A stretch of DNA of 64,000 nucleotides from Thalassospira sp. MCCC 1A01148 (GCF_001613795.1 NZ_LPVZ01000020.1:1-64000), one strand, 5' to 3'; positions 46,871 through 57,322 are shown, counted from the stretch's first letter. Numbers and translations: made by a program. Notes: generated by a model from the letters alone, not told the origin.

Positions 46871-48213
46871 TCTTTATTCTCCTGTTCAGGGTCGCCGGGT
46901 GCGCCATCGCCCCCAAGCGGCTTGTCTTCAAGTTCAAACAGGCGCGACAAAAGCTTCTGGGCCTTGACCCATTCCACGGTGCCTGCACCGTCTGTTGTCG
47001 TCGCCAGATCTTTCAACGCCTGTGTCGGCGCATGCAAAAGACGATTAACCAAAAGCCGTGTGGCCTTTTCCGCATCGCCCTGGCTTTCGTTCAACGCCTC
47101 CGCGCGCACGGCTTCAAACCGCTTACGCAGATCGGCAATCGCCGGAACAGCCGCGCGCTGCGCGCGGTCACGGACAAAGCCATCAATCTCCGCCTCGATC
47201 AGTGCCCAGGCCTGATCGGCCTTTTCTTCGCGTCCACCGCGCCCTTCGGCGGCGATTTTTTCCAGATCCTCGATCCGGTAAAAGAACACTTCATCAATCT
47301 CGTCGACCTGCGGATCGATATCGCCCGGAACAGCCGTATCAATCATCAGAACCGGGCGGAACCGGCGACGCTTGACCGATGCGAGCGCGCGTTCCTTGTC
47401 GATCATATAGCGGCGCGATCCACCCGCCGTCAAAACCAGGTCCGCCTCAGCCAGGAGGCGATCAAGATCCCCGATCTCTGACCAGTGGCAATCCAGTCGC
47501 CGCGCGACCAGACGCGCACGCGCCGTCAACCGGTCTGTGACCAGAATACGGCCAATTCCCCGTTCTGCCAGCGATGCCGCAATCAATTCGCCCATATCGC
47601 CAGCACCGGCAACCAGCAAGGTACAATCACCAAGGTCACCATGAAGGTCGCGCGCCACCGATTGAGCAGCCGCTGCGATGGACACGACACCCTGACCGAT
47701 CCCGGTCTGATTGCGCACCTTTTTGGCAATGGCATAGGCGGTCTGGTAAACCAGTTCCAACTCGCGCCCGACAAGATCATGTTTGCGCGCGATCCGATGG
47801 GCATCCTTGACCTGCCCGAAAACCTCGGGCTCGCCAATTACCAGACTGTCGAGTGACGCCGCGACCGCGAACATGTGTCGAAGCGCATCCCGACCAGACC
47901 GGATGTAAAGTTCTGCCGCCAATTGATCACGATCCAGATCGGCCCAAAGCGACATAAGATCAATCAGGCGTTCGCGGCCGCGCTCGGCCTCGGATGCCAA
48001 AAGATGGATTTCGGTGCGATTACAGGTCGAGACGACAACGGCCTGCCCCAGTCGGGCCTGCTCGATTGCAGCGAGAAACTGGGGCAATCGGGCTTCTTCA
48101 ATAAACAGACGGTCTCGGGTGTCCTCGCTGGAGCGCCGATGATTGGTGCCGATCACCATCAGGCGATCCAGCGGCCAATCCCCGGCATCCTCATGCGAAA
48201 TCCCGTCCGTCAC
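46867..48213 (-). CDS. hemA: Glutamyl-tRNA reductase
   Basis: A 448-residue glutamyl-tRNA reductase, first committed enzyme of the C5 route to 5-aminolevulinate and haem. The catalytic cysteine C64 is in [29 protein letters not shown] and the NADPH domain motif [14 protein letters not shown] follow. The C-terminal dimerisation domain ends with a disordered acidic tail. It is translationally coupled to prfA. Most alphaproteobacteria make 5-aminolevulinate by ALA synthase, which is also often called hemA, so the presence of this enzyme is notable. Confidence 0.95.
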   Translation of the reverse strand: MTDGISHEDAGDWPLDRLMVIGTNHRRSSEDTRDRLFIEEARLPQFLAAIEQARLGQAVVVSTCNRTEIHLLASEAERGRERLIDLMSLWADLDRDQLAAELYIRSGRDALRHMFAVAASLDSLVIGEPEVFGQVKDAHRIARKHDLVGRELELVYQTAYAIAKKVRNQTGIGQGVVSIAAAAQSVARDLHGDLGDCTLLVAGAGDMGELIAASLAERGIGRILVTDRLTARARLVARRLDCHWSEIGDLDRLLAEADLVLTAGGSRRYMIDKERALASVKRRRFRPVLMIDTAVPGDIDPQVDEIDEVFFYRIEDLEKIAAEGRGGREEKADQAWALIEAEIDGFVRDRAQRAAVPAIADLRKRFEAVRAEALNESQGDAEKATRLLVNRLLHAPTQALKDLATTTDGAGTVEWVKAQKLLSRLFELEDKPLGGDGAPGDPEQENKE

Positions 48214-48220
48214 ACCATTC

Positions 48221-49462
48221 TCACTTCTTGCCGATCACATCAGCCAATTGGTCAAGCGCGACTTCCTGCTGCTCACCGCTATCAAGGTCACGAAGCTGGG
48301 CAACGCCATTTGCAAGTTCGTCATCACCAAGGATCACCGCCAGCTTGGCATTTGCCTTGTCCGCGCGCTTCAGGCGTTTTTTCATATTGCCGGAATAACC
48401 AAGTTCAACCGCAACACCACTTTCGCGCAGGGTCTGCGCAAGGCTGCGACATTTGGCTTCCGCCGCATCGCCCATCGGGATCAAGGCTACCGGGCGGGCA
48501 CCCGCCGGTGCCTCGCCAACCATCAGGGCCAGGCGTTCAACACCAGCAGCCCAGCCAACACCAGCCGTCTGCGGGCCGCCCATGGTCGAAATCAGCCCAT
48601 CATACCGGCCACCGGCCATCACCGTGCCCTGTGCACCAAGGGTGTTGGTGGTGAATTCGAAACAGGTGTGGCAATAGTAATCAAGCCCCCGCACCAGACG
48701 CGGGTTCAGCTCGTAATTAATACCGATATCGCCAAGCCCTTCGGTCAGGCCCTTGAAGAATTCCTTGGAATGCTCGTTGAGGTATTCTGCAAACAGCGGC
48801 GCATTGGCCACCAGTTCGCGATCGCCTTCATCCTTGGAATCCAGAATACGCAGCGGGTTCTTTTCAAGGCGCGACCGGCTGTCTTCTGACAACTTGTCAA
48901 AATGACCCTTGAAGTAATCAACCAGAACATCGCGGTAAGCCGCACGGCTTTCCGGATCGCCAAGGGTGTTAAGCTCAAGCGTGATGCTGTCCCAAAGACC
49001 AAGGGCCTTCAGGATATGCGCGCCATAGCCGATCATTTCGATATCCCCCGCGACCTGCTCAACACCAAGCAGTTCTGCACCGATCTGGTGGAACTGGCGC
49101 TGACGGCCTTTTTGCGGGCGTTCATACCGGAACATCGGGCCATAATAGCTGACCTTGACCGGGGACATCTGCTGCATGCCGTTGGAAATATAGGCACGCG
49201 CAATACCCGCCGTTCCTTCGGGACGCAGGGTAATCTGTTCGCCACCGCGATCCTCAAAGGTATACATTTCCTTGGTTACAACATCGGACGTATCGCCAAG
49301 GGTGCGCGCAAAGACGTCGGTAAATTCGAAGATCGGCGTGGTCATGCGATGGTAGCCATACAACTCGCCGATTTCGCGTGCGGTATTCGCGATGTAATCC
49401 TGCAGACGGTTCTGTTCCGGCAGAAGGTCGTGCGTGCCACGGACGGGTTGAAGCGATGCCAC
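48221..49462 (-). CDS. hisS: Histidyl-tRNA synthetase
   Basis: A 413-residue class II synthetase that charges tRNA(His). Motif 1 region (YHRMTTPIFEFTDVFAR), motif 2 (TLRPEGTAGIARAY then FRYERPQKGRQRQFHQIG), the histidine-A loop LVRGLDYYCHTCFEF and motif 3 (GVGWAAGVERL) are all present. The GTG at 49462 follows GGAGA by 6 bases and gives the usual VASLQPVRGTHDLLP start; the frame runs 36 codons further upstream without support. It lies 7 bases before hemA. Confidence 0.96.
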   Translation of the reverse strand: MASLQPVRGTHDLLPEQNRLQDYIANTAREIGELYGYHRMTTPIFEFTDVFARTLGDTSDVVTKEMYTFEDRGGEQITLRPEGTAGIARAYISNGMQQMSPVKVSYYGPMFRYERPQKGRQRQFHQIGAELLGVEQVAGDIEMIGYGAHILKALGLWDSITLELNTLGDPESRAAYRDVLVDYFKGHFDKLSEDSRSRLEKNPLRILDSKDEGDRELVANAPLFAEYLNEHSKEFFKGLTEGLGDIGINYELNPRLVRGLDYYCHTCFEFTTNTLGAQGTVMAGGRYDGLISTMGGPQTAGVGWAAGVERLALMVGEAPAGARPVALIPMGDAAEAKCRSLAQTLRESGVAVELGYSGNMKKRLKRADKANAKLAVILGDDELANGVAQLRDLDSGEQQEVALDQLADVIGKK

Positions 49463-49590
49463 TTTGGGTCTCCGATCTAACTTGAATTCCAGATATTTGC
49501 GCGAAACATCAATCGGCGCAAACACATGCGAACATGAAAATAGCTTTCCGCCGGTGTGGCGGAAAGCCAAAAGTCGTCAATACAGCCTTG

Positions 49591-50715
49591 CTATTCCGCC
49601 GCGGTTTTCTTGGCGGCTTCTTCGGCTTCGATTTTTGCGGCACGTTCTTCGACCAGTTCGACGATATGGTCGACCATCTTTTCCGTACTGACATTGTGAT
49701 CCGGGCGCCCGGAAATATACATCTTGTGGTTTCCACCACCGCCACCGGTCAGGCCGATATCGGTTTCACGCGCTTCGCCCGGTCCATTGACGATACAGCC
49801 AATAATCGACAGCGAAATCGGGGTCGAAATATGCGCAAGTCGTTCTTCAAGGGCGGCAACAGTTTCCACCACATTAAATCCCTGTCGGGCGCAAGACGGG
49901 CAGGAAATGATCTGAACGCCACGGGTGCGAAGACCAAGTGACTTCAGAATATCAAACCCGACATGGATTTCCTCAACCGGGTCCGCTGACAGCGACACAC
50001 GCAAGGTATCACCAATTCCGGCCCACAACAGGTTGCCCATACCAATTGACGATTTGACCGTCCCGCCGCGCAGACCACCGGCTTCGGTAATACCGAGATG
50101 CAGCGGATAGTCGCATGCCTCGGCAAGACCGTAATAGGCTGCAACGGCAAGGAACACGTCAGATGCCTTGACCGAAATCTTGAATTCACGGAAATCCTGA
50201 TCTTCAAGGATCTTGGCGTGGTTCAGCGCACTTTCGACCATAGCTTCCGGGCACGGTTCGCCGTAACGTTCCAGAAGTTCTTTTTCAAGCGAACCGGCAT
50301 TCACACCAATGCGCATCGAACAGCCGTGATCCTTCGCCGCCTTGACGACTTCGCGGACGCGTTCGGTTGACCCGATATTTCCCGGGTTGATGCGCAGGCA
50401 TGCTGCACCGGCCTCGGCGGCCTCGATGGCCCGTTTATAGTGGAAATGGATGTCGGCAACGATCGGGACATGCACCTGTTTGATGATGTCTTTCAGCGCA
50501 GCCGTTGATTCCTGATCCGGGCAGGACACACGAACGATATCCGCACCGGCTTCTTCCAGTCGATGGATCTGCGCAACGGTCGCGTTCACATCGGTGGTCA
50601 GGGTGTTGGTCATCGACTGCACAGAGATAGGTGCATCTCCGCCGACTTCCACATCCCCGACACGGATTTTACGGCTTTGGCGGCGTTCAATATCGCGATA
50701 TGGGCGGACGCTCAT
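49591..50715 (-). CDS. ispG: 4-hydroxy-3-methylbut-2-enyl diphosphate synthase IspG
   Basis: A 374-residue Fe-S enzyme of the MEP isoprenoid pathway that reductively opens the cyclic diphosphate MEcPP. It begins with [20 protein letters not shown] and has the TIM-barrel residues of the family; the [4Fe-4S] ligands are the two cysteines of CPSCAR and the one in [13 protein letters not shown] at 50715 lies 6 bases after GGAA; a TTG four codons upstream is an alternative. The rodZ-ispG-hisS order matches that of E. coli. Confidence 0.96.
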   Translation of the reverse strand: MSVRPYRDIERRQSRKIRVGDVEVGGDAPISVQSMTNTLTTDVNATVAQIHRLEEAGADIVRVSCPDQESTAALKDIIKQVHVPIVADIHFHYKRAIEAAEAGAACLRINPGNIGSTERVREVVKAAKDHGCSMRIGVNAGSLEKELLERYGEPCPEAMVESALNHAKILEDQDFREFKISVKASDVFLAVAAYYGLAEACDYPLHLGITEAGGLRGGTVKSSIGMGNLLWAGIGDTLRVSLSADPVEEIHVGFDILKSLGLRTRGVQIISCPSCARQGFNVVETVAALEERLAHISTPISLSIIGCIVNGPGEARETDIGLTGGGGGNHKMYISGRPDHNVSTEKMVDHIVELVEERAAKIEAEEAAKKTAAE

Positions 50716-50823
50716 TTCCGATTCCAAAATGTTTTAGATGTCTTGGGGTGTATATAGCTTATCAAACGCAGATTAGAAACCGTTGGCTAGCAGATTTTCC
50801 GCCAGTTTTCGCATGGCTGTCAC

Positions 50824-50852
50824 GAAAAAAGGCGACCCCGTCGGATCGCCTT
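50824..50852 (-). terminator. Terminator between the rodZ-like gene and ispG
   Basis: On the minus strand AAGGCGA pairs with TCGCCTT around ten bases, followed by TTTTCG. It is about 45 bases after the rodZ-like stop and suggests that ispG also has its own promoter. Confidence 0.82.
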
Positions 50853-50895
50853 CTGAAATTTGTCTGTTTTGACCACCCTTTCGGGGCAGTCAGAC

Positions 50896-52185
50896 CTATT
50901 GAACAGTGGTTTCCTCGGTCTGGGTAAGATCACCGACATCAAGCGAGAAGTCCGAGATTACCGCACCATATTCACCGACCGGCTTGGCTTCTGCACCGTC
51001 AATGCTGTACGTCAATGCACCAGCATTGCCGACTTCAAGTTTCAAGCCATCACGATTCGGGACCATATAGGTATCGCCAGCGGTCAACATACGGGTCAGA
51101 AGGACATTGCCGTCTTCTTCGCGGATACGAACCCAACTGGTTTCAACAGCCGAAATGGTTACACGGCTGTCAACATTGACAGCACCAAAGACGCGGGCAC
51201 CACCGGCATCATCCACTTCCGGTGCGGCCGGAACTGATGCAACTTCCGCAGCGGGTGCCGCCGGTGTTTCCGCGACCTGCTCTTCAACAGGTGCCTCTGC
51301 AACTTCGGCAACAACCGGGGCTTCTTCAGAAACCGGCGCTGCTTCAGGCGCTGCTTCTACAACTTCCTCGGTGACAGCAGGCGTTTCAACTGGCTCTGCA
51401 GGTGCTTCTGCGAGGTCCGTTACGCTTTCTGGTGCAAGTTCCTCAACCGGGGCTTCGGAAACAGCAGTTTCTTCGACCGGCAACTCTTCAACGTCAGTTT
51501 CAGGTGCGACGGCAACAGATGGCTCCGGCTCCGAAATGACGGGTGCGGGGGCGTCCATTTCGGCCTCGGCGGCCTGTGCGTCCGCAGCGTTTTCAAGCGT
51601 GCGCGGCGCAGTTCCTTCGCTTGCGGTTGTCGAATAGCTTGCAAGCCGTTCGGGCAGCGGATCGACAAGATCCGCAATGGTTTTGCCCTGACTGGAAAGG
51701 TAATACCAGCCACCATAGGCACCAAGCCCCAGCATAACCGCAATCAAAAGAACGGCACCACCCGGCACCCGGCTTTCCTGAACCGGTTTCGGGAAGGACA
51801 GTTCACTGCGTACAGCTGGCGCGTTGCTTTCTTCACGGAAGCGGCGCGCGATTTCCGCGCCATCCAGTCCGAGATGTTCAGCATATGCCTTCACGAAGCC
51901 AAGGCCATAAGGACCGTTCGGCAGAGCCGAATAGTCACTGCTTTCGATGGCTTCGATGTAAATTCTACGAATACGTAGCATGCGGCAAACGTCTTCGACT
52001 GATTGCCCCAAACCATTGCGGGTTGCCTTCAGCAAGCTCCCGACTTCGGTGTAGCCACCGACCTGGTTGTTCTCTACGTCCATCACGATATCATTTGATG
52101 GCTCATCCCCGGACAAAGGCCTGAAACGAAGGCGCCCATGGGTTTCGTCATCCAAATGATCTTCCTTTCGCTTTTTGATCGCCAA
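50896..52185 (-). CDS. RodZ-like cytoskeletal membrane protein (HTH plus DUF4115)
   Basis: A 429-residue protein with the RodZ plan: an N-terminal helix-turn-helix (about 45-115; SLLKATRNGLGQSVEDVCRM then LRIRRIYIEAIE), one membrane helix (about 142-162), a long Ala/Pro/Glu/Val-rich periplasmic linker (about 200-310) and a C-terminal DUF4115 domain (RVTISAVETSWVRIREEDG). RodZ links MreB to the elongation complex and helps set cell shape. The start is TTG; GGAG abuts it, so a later start such as the Met at residue 35 is possible. It is upstream of ispG as in E. coli. Confidence 0.85.
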   Translation of the reverse strand: MAIKKRKEDHLDDETHGRLRFRPLSGDEPSNDIVMDVENNQVGGYTEVGSLLKATRNGLGQSVEDVCRMLRIRRIYIEAIESSDYSALPNGPYGLGFVKAYAEHLGLDGAEIARRFREESNAPAVRSELSFPKPVQESRVPGGAVLLIAVMLGLGAYGGWYYLSSQGKTIADLVDPLPERLASYSTTASEGTAPRTLENAADAQAAEAEMDAPAPVISEPEPSVAVAPETDVEELPVEETAVSEAPVEELAPESVTDLAEAPAEPVETPAVTEEVVEAAPEAAPVSEEAPVVAEVAEAPVEEQVAETPAAPAAEVASVPAAPEVDDAGGARVFGAVNVDSRVTISAVETSWVRIREEDGNVLLTRMLTAGDTYMVPNRDGLKLEVGNAGALTYSIDGAEAKPVGEYGAVISDFSLDVGDLTQTEETTVQ

Positions 52186-52251
52186 CTCCGCACCCCCACG
52201 TTACGATCTAGCAATAAAACTAGCAGATATCCCCACCAAAAGCGATTGTTT

Positions 52252-54534
52252 TTAAAGTTTTACACCGTGATCTATTGCGAAAGCCTTAAGACGTGATCGC
52301 AACGATCTGGTTGGATTATCCATCACGGTAAGGATGTAACGTTCAACTTCAGACTTGCACATACTTCTGACCATTTCCTTTACAGGACCGACAGACGCAG
52401 GTGCCATTGACAAACGCTTGATTCCCAAACCGATGAGGGCCATCGCTTCGAGCGGCCGTCCCGCCATCTCACCACAAATGGTCAGGCGGACGTCCCGCTG
52501 ATCACACAATGTCACCAATTGCCGCATAAATGCAAATACACTTGGTGACAATGTGTCATATCGGCCTTCAATCCGCGGGTTCCCACGGTCTGCTGCGAAC
52601 ATGAACTGCAACAAATCGTTCGTACCAACAGACAGGAAGTCAACACGATCAAGCAAGGCCGGAGCCTGCCAGATCAGTGCTGGCACTTCAAGCATTGCAC
52701 CGACTTCAACCTTGCGCGGCACAAAGCCACGCGTGGCTTCACGCCTGAGCTGCTCGTCGAGCACTGCCTTGGCCATATCGAACTCGGCAACTTCGGCAAT
52801 CATCGGGAACATGATGTACAGATCACGATCATGTCCAGCACGGATAAGTGCGCGAAGCTGATGAACCAGCACCGCCGGACGATCCAGTGTGATCCGTATC
52901 GACCGCCAGCCCATCGCCGGGTTCTCTTCTGTCATATCCTCCCAATAAGGCAACAGTTTGTCACCGCCGACATCAAGAGTCCTGAATACCACCGGGCGAC
53001 CTTCGGCCTGCTCGAAAATACGGTCATAAAGCCGCGTTTGGTCGGTGATGTCGGGCATGGCAGAGCGCACCATGAACGGAATTTCCGTCCGGTACAGGCC
53101 AATACCATCTGCACCGCTTTCAATCACATGCGGCACGTCGATCAAAAGACCGGCATTCACATTAAGCGAGATATCCGCCCCATCCGTCGTGCGCGCGGGC
53201 ATATCGCGCATCTGGGCATAAAGTGCTTTCCGTTCGGCCCGGGCACGCAGCGCCCCGTCAATCACGGCGCGGACATCCTCGCTTGGGCGAACGAACAACT
53301 GGCTGTTGTCTGAATCCACGATCAGCGGGTCGCCTGCCTCAACCTTGTCAAGGACCCCCTTGACCCCGCCCAGAACCGGAATATCAAGTGCGCGCGCTAC
53401 AATTGCCACGTGCGAAGTATGCGAACCTTCTTCCAGTGCCAAACCGCGCAGACGCGTATGGTCGTAATCAAGCAACTCTGCCGGACCGATATTGCGCGCC
53501 ACCAGAATGATGTCATCGGGCAGATCACCAAACGCAGGGGACTGATACTGCCCCGAAAGATGCTGCAGCAACCGGTTGGCAAGATCTTCAAGATCGTGCA
53601 GACGTTCGCGCAAATAAGGATCGGTCACCTGCGCCATACGGGCACGGGTATCGTCATGTACCTTCTGGACCGCGGCCTCGGCCGTCAGGCCGGTATGGAC
53701 GGCTTCGGTGATCCGGTTAAGCCATCCGGTATCCTGGGCAATCATCCGGTAGGCTTCCAGAATATCCCCCGGATCATCGCCCTCATCCATGCCATCAATG
53801 CCCGAAACGGCTTCAAGCATTTTATCCAGATGATTTTGCAGGCCATGCATGGCTTCACGCAGGCGCGTGAGCTCTTCTTCCGGGTCGTCTGAAACCATGC
53901 GGTCAATGACGATGCGTGGCTCATGCAACACCGCAAGACCCTTGCCGATGCCAGGCGCCAAACGCGCCCCGCCAAGTCGCAACGGCAAAAGCGCAATACC
54001 ATCCGCCGGGATCAGTTCCTCGCGACTGACAAGCTCGCCCGCCGCGACCATTTCGGCCAGCACCATGGCGACGTTTTCAAGCGCTTCCTGTTCGTCCTCG
54101 GAATAAAGCCGCTCTGTCCGGTTCTGCACGGCCAGCACACCGATGATGCGACCACCACGCAGGATCGGCACACCGATCATGGAATGATAGATTTCCTCAC
54201 CCGTTTCCGGGCGATAGGCAAAGTTCGGATGGCTTTGCGCGTCCTTGAGGTTAAGCGGGCGCGCATGTGCGGCAACAAAACCGACAATCCCCTCGCCCAC
54301 GCGCAGGCGGGTCAGGTGGATGGCCTCTTTGGACAAACCGCACGTCGCAAACAGTTCAAGCACCTCGCCCGCACGCATGACATAGACCGAGCACACCTCT
54401 GCCACCATATCAGCAGCAATGATGGTCACGATCTGGCCAAGCCGTTCTTCAGCAGTCCCCGGTCCAGCCATAACGTCGCGGACGCGCTTTAGAAGGCGTC
54501 GCGGACCAGAGACTGCGGCGGACGGAATGCTCAT
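52252..54534 (-). CDS. ptsP: Phosphoenolpyruvate-protein phosphotransferase PtsP (EI-Ntr)
   Basis: A 760-residue nitrogen-type enzyme I. An N-terminal GAF domain (about 20-165, YHSMIGVPILRGGRIIGVLAVQ) precedes the EI domains. The phosphorylated histidine is H375 in EEGSHTSHVAIVA, and the PEP-binding barrel has GLYRTEIPFM, GWRSIRI and FLSVGTNDLLQF. It phosphorylates NPr, which passes phosphate to EIIA-Ntr and thereby regulates nitrogen, potassium and storage metabolism. The GAF domain should sense glutamine or a similar ligand. ptsO and ptsN are not in the window. It follows the nitronate monooxygenase gene by 5 bases. Confidence 0.95.
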   Translation of the reverse strand: MSIPSAAVSGPRRLLKRVRDVMAGPGTAEERLGQIVTIIAADMVAEVCSVYVMRAGEVLELFATCGLSKEAIHLTRLRVGEGIVGFVAAHARPLNLKDAQSHPNFAYRPETGEEIYHSMIGVPILRGGRIIGVLAVQNRTERLYSEDEQEALENVAMVLAEMVAAGELVSREELIPADGIALLPLRLGGARLAPGIGKGLAVLHEPRIVIDRMVSDDPEEELTRLREAMHGLQNHLDKMLEAVSGIDGMDEGDDPGDILEAYRMIAQDTGWLNRITEAVHTGLTAEAAVQKVHDDTRARMAQVTDPYLRERLHDLEDLANRLLQHLSGQYQSPAFGDLPDDIILVARNIGPAELLDYDHTRLRGLALEEGSHTSHVAIVARALDIPVLGGVKGVLDKVEAGDPLIVDSDNSQLFVRPSEDVRAVIDGALRARAERKALYAQMRDMPARTTDGADISLNVNAGLLIDVPHVIESGADGIGLYRTEIPFMVRSAMPDITDQTRLYDRIFEQAEGRPVVFRTLDVGGDKLLPYWEDMTEENPAMGWRSIRITLDRPAVLVHQLRALIRAGHDRDLYIMFPMIAEVAEFDMAKAVLDEQLRREATRGFVPRKVEVGAMLEVPALIWQAPALLDRVDFLSVGTNDLLQFMFAADRGNPRIEGRYDTLSPSVFAFMRQLVTLCDQRDVRLTICGEMAGRPLEAMALIGLGIKRLSMAPASVGPVKEMVRSMCKSEVERYILTVMDNPTRSLRSRLKAFAIDHGVKL

Positions 54535-54539
54535 TTGAC

Positions 54540-55568
54540 TTAGCTGTCTCTCTTAACCAGGGATTGAACGGCCTGTTCGACCAACTCTTCAAGGATTTCT
54601 GAAACCGGTTGTTCTTTCTTTACCATACCAACCGACTGCCCGGCCATAACCGATCCACTTTCAACGTCGCCATCAATCACGGCACGGCGCAATGCACCCG
54701 CCCAGAAATGCTCAATCTCAAGCTGTGCGGCCCCTTGATCAAGTTCACCTGCCCGGAACTTTTCGATCACGGCACGCTGGGTCTCGCGGAATTCATCAGT
54801 ACCCTTGTTGGCAAGCGCACGTACCGGAATAACCGGGAAGCGATCATCAAGCTGCACCGTGGTGACCGCGTCGCGGGCACTTGCACGTATAAAGGCCTTC
54901 TTGAAATCAGGATGGGCAATGCATTCTTCGGCACAAACAAGACGCGTACCGACCTGAACACCCGACGCCCCCTGTTCAAGCAAACCGGTAATCGCTTCAC
55001 CGCGGCCTATACCCCCGGCACAGAAAACCGGGATATCGGAAACTTCCGGCAGGATTTCCTGCGCCAGAACCGTCAGCGATACCGGGCCGACATGACCGCC
55101 GGCTTCGCTGCCTTCGATCACCAGCGCGTCGGCACCCGACCGGATCAGTTTCTTGGCCAAAACCAGTGCCGGTGCAAAACAGATAACCTTGGCAAATTCC
55201 TTGGCCTGCTTGATCGAGGCGGAAGACGGCAGGCCACCAGCCAGAACCACGTGCCCGACGCTGTGTTCACGGCAAACTTCAATCAGTTCATTGAGCTGCG
55301 GATGCATGGTGATCAGGTTGACGCCGAAAGGCTTGCTGGTCATTTCCTTGGTGGCGGCGATCTCGGCCGACAACAGATCCGGGGTCATCGACCCGCAGGC
55401 GATCACACCAAAGCCGCCCGCATTGGAAACGGCCGAAACAAGGTGACGCTCTGAAACCCAGGACATGGCACCGGCCAGGATAGCGTATTCGGTGCCAAGG
55501 AACTCCTTGCCCGACGCCCACAGGTCTTCCAGGCGCGCCCGTGCGGCATCAATTTTCGGATCACTCAT
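54540..55568 (-). CDS. Nitronate monooxygenase / 2-nitropropane dioxygenase-like flavoprotein
   Basis: A 342-residue FMN-binding TIM-barrel protein. Seen are AGAMSWVSERHLVSAVSNAG, the FMN-phosphate site region VFCAGGIGRG, EGSEAGGHVG (with the candidate catalytic histidine) and GVQVGTRLVCAEEC. Family members oxidise alkyl nitronates such as propionate 3-nitronate, or act as enoyl-ACP reductase II (FabK-like); the sequence does not settle which. ATG at 55568 (MSDPKIDAARARL) fits better than the Met 17 codons upstream. It lies between lysC and ptsP, probably in one transcript with ptsP. Confidence 0.85.
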   Translation of the reverse strand: MSDPKIDAARARLEDLWASGKEFLGTEYAILAGAMSWVSERHLVSAVSNAGGFGVIACGSMTPDLLSAEIAATKEMTSKPFGVNLITMHPQLNELIEVCREHSVGHVVLAGGLPSSASIKQAKEFAKVICFAPALVLAKKLIRSGADALVIEGSEAGGHVGPVSLTVLAQEILPEVSDIPVFCAGGIGRGEAITGLLEQGASGVQVGTRLVCAEECIAHPDFKKAFIRASARDAVTTVQLDDRFPVIPVRALANKGTDEFRETQRAVIEKFRAGELDQGAAQLEIEHFWAGALRRAVIDGDVESGSVMAGQSVGMVKKEQPVSEILEELVEQAVQSLVKRDS

Positions 55569-55708
55569 ATTCTCTGTACCCCAAATGCAGAAATGCAGGA
55601 GACCAGTGATCTCCTGCACAAAGGCCGAAACACACTGTTCCAGCTAATATGTAATATTATACGTCCTTTAACAGTGGCTTAATTGCGCATGCAAGCACTG
55701 CAAAGAAC

Positions 55709-56929
55709 TTATTCCGCGTCCAGACCATATGCCGTGTGCAGGGCACGAACGGCAAGCTCGGTATATTCCTCGGCAATCAGAACACTGACCTTGATTTCCG
55801 AGGTCGAGATGACCTGAATGTTGATGCCTTTTTCCGCAAGGGTTTCGAACATCTTGCGGGCAACACCCACGTGGGAGCGCATGCCCACACCGATGATCGA
55901 TACCTTGGTCACATCAGACGTGCTGAGCAGTTCCTGATAGGCGATCTGCTCTTTGTTTTTTTCTATCACCTGAAGCGCACGCTGGAATTCACCCCGCGGA
56001 ACGGTAAAGGTCATGTCCGTGCTTTTGCCGTCTTCAGAGACGTTCTGCACGATCATGTCGACATTGATATTGGCATCAGCCAGCGGGCTGAAGATTGAAG
56101 CGGCAATGCCCGGTTTGTCTGCGACTTTAACCAAGGTGATCTTGGCTTCATCACGGCTATAGGCAATTCCGCTGACGACTTCCTGTTCCACGATTTCGTC
56201 CTCGTCTACAACAAGTGTTCCTTCTGCTTCGCTAAAGGTGGAGCGGACCTGCACCCGAACGCGATGGTTCATCGCCATCTCGACTGAACGGGTTTGCAGA
56301 ACCTTTGCACCAAGCGACGCGAGTTCCAGCATTTCTTCGTAGGTAATTTTTTCGATCTTGCGCGCCTTCGGCACGATCCGCGGGTCGGTGGTGTAAACAC
56401 CATCGACATCGGTATAGATGTCACAACGATCAGCATCGAGTGCTGCGGCCAAGGCAACGGCCGAGGTATCCGAACCACCACGACCAAGTGTGGTAATACG
56501 ATTATCGGGTGCGATCCCCTGGAAACCGGCCACGCAAACGACTTCGCCGCCATTCAGGCGCTTGTCAAGCTCGGCGGTGTCGATTTCCTTGATACGGGCC
56601 TTGGCATGTGCCCCGTCGGTCTTGATCGGAATCTGCCAGCCAAGCCAGGAACGTGCAGGCACATCCATGCTTTGCAGCGCCATCGCCAGAAGTCCGACAG
56701 TCACCTGCTCGCCCGAAGATACGATCACGTCATATTCACGTGCATCATACATCGGCGACACTTCCTGCGCCCAGCCAACCAGTTCGTTGGTCTTGCCCGA
56801 CATGGCCGACACAACAACAGCAACCTGATTGCCGGCATCGACCTCGGATTTCACCCGGCGCGCGACATTCTTGATTTTATCAACATCGGCGACCGAAGTG
56901 CCGCCAAATTTCATGACAATACGGGCCAT
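55709..56929 (-). CDS. lysC: Aspartate kinase
   Basis: A 406-residue monofunctional aspartokinase, first step to lysine, threonine, methionine and diaminopimelate. The kinase domain has VMKFGGTSVAD, GRGGSDTSAVALAAAL and YTDVDGVYTTDPR. Two ACT domains follow (about 265-406) for feedback control by lysine and/or threonine. The ubiG gene is divergent upstream, a common alphaproteobacterial arrangement. Confidence 0.96.
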   Translation of the reverse strand: MARIVMKFGGTSVADVDKIKNVARRVKSEVDAGNQVAVVVSAMSGKTNELVGWAQEVSPMYDAREYDVIVSSGEQVTVGLLAMALQSMDVPARSWLGWQIPIKTDGAHAKARIKEIDTAELDKRLNGGEVVCVAGFQGIAPDNRITTLGRGGSDTSAVALAAALDADRCDIYTDVDGVYTTDPRIVPKARKIEKITYEEMLELASLGAKVLQTRSVEMAMNHRVRVQVRSTFSEAEGTLVVDEDEIVEQEVVSGIAYSRDEAKITLVKVADKPGIAASIFSPLADANINVDMIVQNVSEDGKSTDMTFTVPRGEFQRALQVIEKNKEQIAYQELLSTSDVTKVSIIGVGMRSHVGVARKMFETLAEKGINIQVISTSEIKVSVLIAEEYTELAVRALHTAYGLDAE

Positions 56930-57139
56930 GAAGTATCCCCGCTATGCTCGCCGTCCATCGGCTGTCCGAACGTGACGGCATGTGATCCTGTCCCGGCCCA
57001 GGATAGCATGCCATACACACAGCGCTTCTCCTGATCCAAGCGGCGTTATCAATACTGCCATAATCCACATGAAACAAGCGTCAAGGATGCTGATAAATTG
57101 CGTCAGAGCAATTTTTTTGGCCCGAAATTGCCCCAAGGC

Positions 57140-57175
57140 ATGCGAATGCGGCAAATTGCATCGCATATCATGCGA
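57140..57175. repeat. Three ATGCGA/TCGCAT repeats
   Basis: ATGCGA at 57140-57145, TCGCAT at 57161-57166 and ATGCGA at 57170-57175. The first two form a hairpin TGCGAATGC/GCATCGCA with one bulge. The cluster lies between lysC and ubiG and could be a regulator site. Confidence 0.35.
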
Positions 57176-57249
57176 AAACTACCCAATATCACTGAGGCTT
57201 GGCGCATGACTTGGCCCATTGCGTGACCATGTCATTTGACAGCTGAGTA

Positions 57250-57278
57250 TTGCCTTGCAGATCGCGCGGGCGTAAACA
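57250..57278 (+). promoter_or_regulatory. Possible sigma-70 promoter of ubiG
   Basis: TTGCCT (57250-57255) and TAAACA (57273-57278), spacer 17, 44 bases before the ubiG start. A TTGACA lies 14 bases further upstream but lacks a well-placed -10. Confidence 0.35.
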
Positions 57279-57322
57279 GGGCATCATACAGCAAAGTTGT
57301 TTTACGCCTTCGGAGCCACACC

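Larger units (their letters stand above)
56930..57322. other. Divergent promoter region of lysC and ubiG
   Basis: No coding sequence is supported. The region is about 390 bases long and contains a cluster of ATGCGA/TCGCAT repeats (57140-57175) and a possible ubiG promoter (57250-57278). No lysine riboswitch features were recognised by eye upstream of lysC. Confidence 0.5.

Noticed and set aside
55620..57322. Lysine riboswitch before lysC
   Set aside because: The upstream region lacks the conserved multi-helix arrangement, and no terminator precedes the lysC start.
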